Assembly (NCBI RefSeq): GCF_035989305.1
Contig: NZ_CP108514.1
Location: 5,123,501 to 5,187,500, forward strand
Origin: Streptomyces sp. NBC_01233
GTDB lineage: Bacteria > Actinomycetota > Actinomycetes > Streptomycetales > Streptomycetaceae
Direction of reading: 5' to 3'
DNA: 64,000 nucleotides
The position numbers and the translations under genes were made by a program. Below the pieces are notes generated by a model, which saw nothing but the letters and a program-made list of their open reading frames with translations, was not told the DNA's origin and ran no database searches. Of the stretch, positions 59,574 through 64,000 are shown piece by piece. Position 1 is the first letter of the stretch. Each line of letters starts with the position of its first letter.

Positions 59574-60437
59574 GTGCCCGCATCCGCCGTGACGCCCGAC
59601 GATGTTGTCCGCCACGTCTTCCGTTACCTCGCGGAGGTGGGTGAGAGCCGCACCAAGCCGGTGCGGACGCACGACGACGCGAGGCACCAGGTGTGGTTCG
59701 CCGACCTGCCTGCGCAGTTCGGCTCCTTCCTCACCGACGCCGTCCCCCGCGACATGCCGTTGTGGCTGCGGGCCGACCGCCCCGTACGGCACGAACCGCC
59801 GGCTCCGCCGCTGCCGCTCGCCCACTGGCTGGACGACCGGGAGATCCACGACTCGGCAAGGGGAACGCCCCCCGAGCCGCGGGCCGAGACGGACATACCG
59901 GCGGACGAGATCTCCGCCGAGGGAAGCGCACGCATCCGGCACATCACCGTGTCCCTGGCCGACTCGCCCCAGCGTGACACCGTGTACGCCCAGTACCGCG
60001 CCTGGTCCCGTGAATGGGAAGGGTGGGCACGTCTCGACCGCGCCATGAAGCCCGTCGTACGCGCCTACGACCGCCTCTACCGCCTGTGCGTGGACGCCTC
60101 CGAACTCGGCGAGACCTTCGAACTGGTCGTCGGATTCGGCTACCTCACCTGGTCGGCGCAGAGCGAGCCGATCCGCCGCCATCTCGTCACCTGCCGGGCC
60201 GTCATCACCATCGACCCCGACACCGGAGCCATCACCGTCGGACCCGATCCCGAGCACGGCAGCCCGGTGCTGGAGGAGTCCATGCTCGACGCAGGGCAGA
60301 AGGCGCGGGCGGACATCCGCGCCCTCGTACGGCAGGAGCTGGAAGCCGCCGGCGACACCACGGATCCGCAGCTGGCCGACCACCTGCACCGGGCTCTCAC
60401 CACCTGGATCATCGCGGCCCACGAAGCAGGACGCTAG
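59574..60437 (+). CDS. N-terminal part of a large helicase-nuclease, ending at TAG
   Basis: A 287-codon frame opens at GTG 59574 after GAGGTGG and stops at an in-frame TAG (60435-60437). It begins MPASAVTPDDVVRHVFRYLA and ends TTWIIAAHEAGR. It has no catalytic motif of its own. The reading frame continues open past the TAG into the SF1 helicase with no gap, and the sequence style (Arg/Ala-rich, G+C-rich third positions) is the same. It is therefore most likely the first domain of the same protein, with the stop being a nonsense change, a gene split or a site of read-through. Confidence 0.75.
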   Translation: MPASAVTPDDVVRHVFRYLAEVGESRTKPVRTHDDARHQVWFADLPAQFGSFLTDAVPRDMPLWLRADRPVRHEPPAPPLPLAHWLDDREIHDSARGTPPEPRAETDIPADEISAEGSARIRHITVSLADSPQRDTVYAQYRAWSREWEGWARLDRAMKPVVRAYDRLYRLCVDASELGETFELVVGFGYLTWSAQSEPIRRHLVTCRAVITIDPDTGAITVGPDPEHGSPVLEESMLDAGQKARADIRALVRQELEAAGDTTDPQLADHLHRALTTWIIAAHEAGR

Positions 60438-63400
60438 GACAGCGCACCGAATCGGCACCGGGCAGCGGGAGACCCCGCCGTACCGGTCGTCAGCTTCGCG
60501 CCGGTGCTGCTGCTCAGAGAGCGCACCCGGCGCAGCATGCTCGAAGCGCTGCGCGCCGTCGCCCTGTCCATCGAGCAGGGCGCTGAGCCCACCGTTCTGC
60601 TGCGGGCGATCGCCGGTGCGGGCGGTGACCGGCCACTGGGAGAACCAGACAGCGGTGACGCCGCGGGACCTCCACGGGAGCTGTACTTCGCGCTGCCCTC
60701 CAACGACGAACAGCGCACCATCGCCGAGCGGCTGCGGGACCGGGATCTCGTCGTGGTCCAGGGGCCGCCGGGCACTGGTAAGACGCACACCATCGCCAAC
60801 CTGGTCACCGACCTTCTCGCGCACGGCAACCGCGTACTGATCACCAGCCATACGGCACGTGCCCTGAAGGTCCTGAAGGACAAACTCCCCGTAGGCATCC
60901 GCGCGCTGTGCGTGAGCCGTACCGACGACGGAGCCGGGCAACTGGAACTGGAGCACTCTGTCAAGGCCATCCTCGACCGGCAGGGAGACTTCTCCTCACG
61001 GGCGTACCGACGACGCATCCAGGAGCACGAAGAGCGCCTCAGATCCGCCCGGTCCGCGCAGGCGCTCGCCCTGAAGGCATTGCGCGCGCTGCGGGAGCAG
61101 GAGACATACCGCCATCCTGCCGAGATCGGCGACTATGAGGGGACCCTGGCCCGGATCGCCCAGCGGCTCGCCGAGGAACACCCGCGGTTCGGCTGGATCG
61201 GCGCCGTCCCCGCTGATGCCCCGACGCTGGACGCCGAGGTTCTCACGCGCCTGCGCCGTGCGGCGCTCGCCTTCACCGACCGGCACCGTGCTCTCGCCGC
61301 ATCGGTGAGTGCCGCGCTGCCCGAGCCGGGACAGCTGCCCACGGTGCCCGCCTTCGCCGAGGCGGTCGAGACGGTCAAGGCGGCGGAGGCCGACCTCGCC
61401 GCGCTCCGGCAGGACGGCTCCGTCTCCCGCCTCGACGACGCCGTGTCCGCCCTCACCACGGCACAGCAGAACCAACTGGCCACCGCGCTCGACCACTTCA
61501 CCGCCGCGGCCAGGGCAGCCACCTCGATGCCGGCCGTCTGGGCCGCCGAGCTGCGCGACGAGATCCTCGCCGGGCAGGATCTCGCCGCGCGCAGCCGCCA
61601 CGAGCGCACCACCGCGGCACTGACCGCAATCGAGGAGGCGGAGGGTGCCCTCGGCTCCACGCTGGTCACTGGGCTGGAGGCGTACGACGTACCGACGGCG
61701 CTCGGGCTGGCCGCCACCCTGCGGGACGGGCTCGCGTCCGGCCAGAAACTGCGCGGGGCCATGGGCCTGAAGACCCGGCTGCGCAAAGCGGTCGGCACCT
61801 TCCCCGAGACCGTGCGGGTCGACGGCCGGGCTGTGGAGACAGCGGTCGCCGCGTCCGCCGTGCTGCACCGCGTCACGCTGGAGCGGCACCTCCAGGACAT
61901 CGAGCGGGAGTGGGGCGACGGCCCCGACGCATGGGAGGCCACAGCTCGGCGCACCGCCCGCCTGCGCCAGGACATCGCCACCCTCACCGCCCTGATCAGC
62001 CTCGCCGACCTGCGCCACGCGGTGGTTGGCGCCGGCCGGGCCGCGCCGGGGCTGGCAGGCCTCGGCTGGGGCAACCGGGACCAGGCCGACACAGTCCGGA
62101 GCGTCCTGCGGGCCAGAGCGGCACGCCGGGCCGCCGACCCTGCCCGCGCTCTGATCGACGAGGCCCTGCGTGTACTGCGTGCCGCAGCGCACCGCAGGGG
62201 CGCCTCGGTGGCCCTCGAACGGGCCCGCGCCGCGGTCGAGTCCCGCGACGCGGCGGCCTACAGCGCGGCGGTGAACGACGTGGATGACCTGCGGGAGGCA
62301 CTGGCGCGCAAGAAGGCGTGCGACGACGCTTACCGGCTGGTCGCGGCCGAACTCCCGGACCTCGCAGACAGCCTGGAATCCACACCTGAGGATGACGCGT
62401 GGGACACCCGGCTCGCGGACTTCGAGGCCGCGTGGGCATGGTCGGTCTGGTACGACCGTATGACGGAGCTGACGGACCCGGAGGCCGAGGCCCGGCAGCT
62501 GCGGCTGCTCGCCGAGGCGGACGTCGAGATCCGCATCGGCCTGGAACGGCTGGCGGCCGACAAGGCCTGGTTCAGCTGTCTGTCCCGGCTCACGGACGAC
62601 CAGGCCGTGGCCCTCACCTCGTACCAGCAGAACGTCCGCAAGCTGGGCAAGGGCACCGGCAAGTACGCGGCCACCTACCGCAGACAGGCCCGGGAGAGCC
62701 TGCAGGCCAGCCAGGCGGCGGTGCCCGCCTGGATCATGCCGCTGCACCAGGTGACCGAAACCGTGCCGATGGACCGAGCCGGGCGCTTCGACGTCGTGAT
62801 CGTCGACGAGGCCAGCCAATCCGGCCCCGAGGCGCTGCTGCTCGCCTGGCTGGGCGCGAAGGTGATCGTCGTCGGCGACGACCAACAGGTCAGCCCCGCC
62901 CAGGTGGGCGTGGACCACGACGAGCAGTTCGCACTCCAGCGACGGCTCCTCGCCGAGCTGCCTGCCGCCCGCCGCAACCTGTTCACACCGACCGCCAGCC
63001 TTTTCGACATCGCTTCCGGTCTGGCCGGAGGCCGCGGCAGGCTGATGCTCCAGGAACACTTCCGGTGCATGCCGGAGATCATCGGATTCTCCAACGAGCT
63101 CTGCTATGGCGGCCGGCTCCAGCCGTTGCGACAGTACGGTGCCGACCGGCTGCGGCCCTTGCGCCCGGTGCATGTTCCCGATGGCTACGTCGAAGGCAGC
63201 GGACTGAAGCAGGTCAACCGGTCCGAGGCGGTGCGGCTGGTGGATGAGGTCGCCCGGTGCATCGCCGACCCCGCCTACGCGGGGCGCACCATGGGTGTGA
63301 TCACCCTGCTCGGCGCGGGGCAGAAGTACCTCATCGAAGACCTGCTGGCCGACCGGATCCCGCTGGATGAGCGACAGCGCCGACGCCTGCGCGTGGGCAA

Positions 63401-64000
63401 CGCCGAGGAGTTCCAGGGCGACGAGCGCGACATCGTCTTCGTCAGTACGGTCGTGTCGCTTACCGGCCCCGACGGGCCGCGCCGCATCGGCTCCTTCAGC
63501 AGCTCCCTGTACCGGCAGCACCTCAACGTGGCCGCGTCCCGGGCCCGCGACCAGGTGTGGTTGTTCCACAGCTTCGCTCTCACGGAACTCGGCGAGACCG
63601 ATCTGCGGCGTGCCTATCTGGACTGGTTCTCCCGCCCGGCCGAGGAGCAGGACGGCCTCGGACTCGGCGAGGTCCGGCCGGACGTTCCGCACGAGGCCTT
63701 CGACAGCCTTTTCGAGCAGCGTGTCTACCTGGCCCTGCGGGCCCGGGGCTACCGGGTGCGTCCGCAGTATCCGGCTGGCCGCTACCGCATCGACCTGGTC
63801 GTCGAGGGCGGCACCAGACGCCTTGCCGTGGAGTGCGACGGCGACGCGTTTCACACGGAGGAGAACGCGGACGCGGACGCGGCACGCCAGCGCGAACTGG
63901 AGCGAGTGGGCTGGACATTCGTCCGCATCCGGGGCAGCCGCTTCTTCCTCGACCCGGAACGGGCACTCGAACCGCTGTGGGCGGAACTCGACCGACTCTG
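60438..64000 (+). CDS. SF1 helicase with C-terminal restriction-nuclease domain (3' partial)
   Basis: This is an Upf1/Dna2-like superfamily 1 helicase in the same frame as 59574-60437, open to the window end. Possible restart codons are GTG 60504 or ATG 60537. Walker A QGPPGTGKTHTIANLV is near 60765, and DVVIVDEASQ near 62800 is motif II. VVGDDQQVSP and RCMPEI follow, then EEFQGDERDIVFVS and NVAASRA (motifs V and VI). A helical insert of about 600 residues lies between motifs Ia and II. The end is a PD-(D/E)XK nuclease of the MTES_1575/DUF559 type: YRIDLVVEGG and LAVECDGDAFH. This is typical of defence-island helicase-nucleases. Confidence 0.85.

Overview
The window is chromosomal DNA from a Streptomyces or close relative. 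The evidence is the very high G+C, GTG/TTG starts, many genes with a -10 box a few bases before the start codon, and developmental genes in a familiar order (wblA, crp, bldG with its GHKL partner, hppA, topA, a tmk fusion, holB).

Bases 1 to about 52.6 kb are core chromosome. In order: a metallophosphoesterase, a GatB/YqeY protein and a class A penicillin-binding protein; wblA; two ArsA/Get3-type ATPases; a run of small enzymes (DUF4177, RidA, NUDIX, MBL hydrolase, L7/L12-like protein); crp and nth; NUDIX and marP; a minus-strand group nhaA, holin-like protein, epoxide-hydrolase-like protein; acsA; a SulP transporter fused to carbonic anhydrase; a deacetylase-like lipoprotein; a MinD/CooC-like ATPase and a Fic-like protein; a HAD phosphatase; ssd and a Tad pilus operon; an MrfA/SftH-type helicase; bldG and its anti-sigma partner; hppA; topA; a transporter-thymidylate kinase fusion; holB; a secreted S33 peptidase. 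From memory, much of this order matches the Mycobacterium tuberculosis Rv3644c-Rv3682 block, which suggests an old actinobacterial neighbourhood.

An MFS pseudogene and a tRNA-Thr(CGT) with its own terminator mark the edge of an accessory region (about 53.4-64 kb). A partial copy of the tRNA anticodon arm lies 134 bp downstream, as expected at an old integration site. Beyond it is a decayed restriction/defence island. It holds an mcrC 3' remnant split by an intact IS1634-family element (6-bp target duplication TCTAGC), an OGG-fold DNA glycosylase gene split by a second element, fragments of a methyltransferase and a HAD hydrolase, a zinc-ribbon protein, and a very large SF1 helicase with a C-terminal restriction-nuclease domain. 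That helicase frame is broken by one in-frame TAG and runs off the window.

The most novel item is the second insertion, 56245-57884. It is a 1640-bp unit with 26-bp terminal inverted repeats (21 of 26 identical) and a 6-bp target duplication (GGCACA). Removing it restores the glycosylase reading frame exactly. Its only substantial gene encodes an endonuclease VII-like Cys4/DHxH protein, and no transposase is visible. It is either a new kind of nuclease-bearing mobile element or a non-autonomous element moved in trans.
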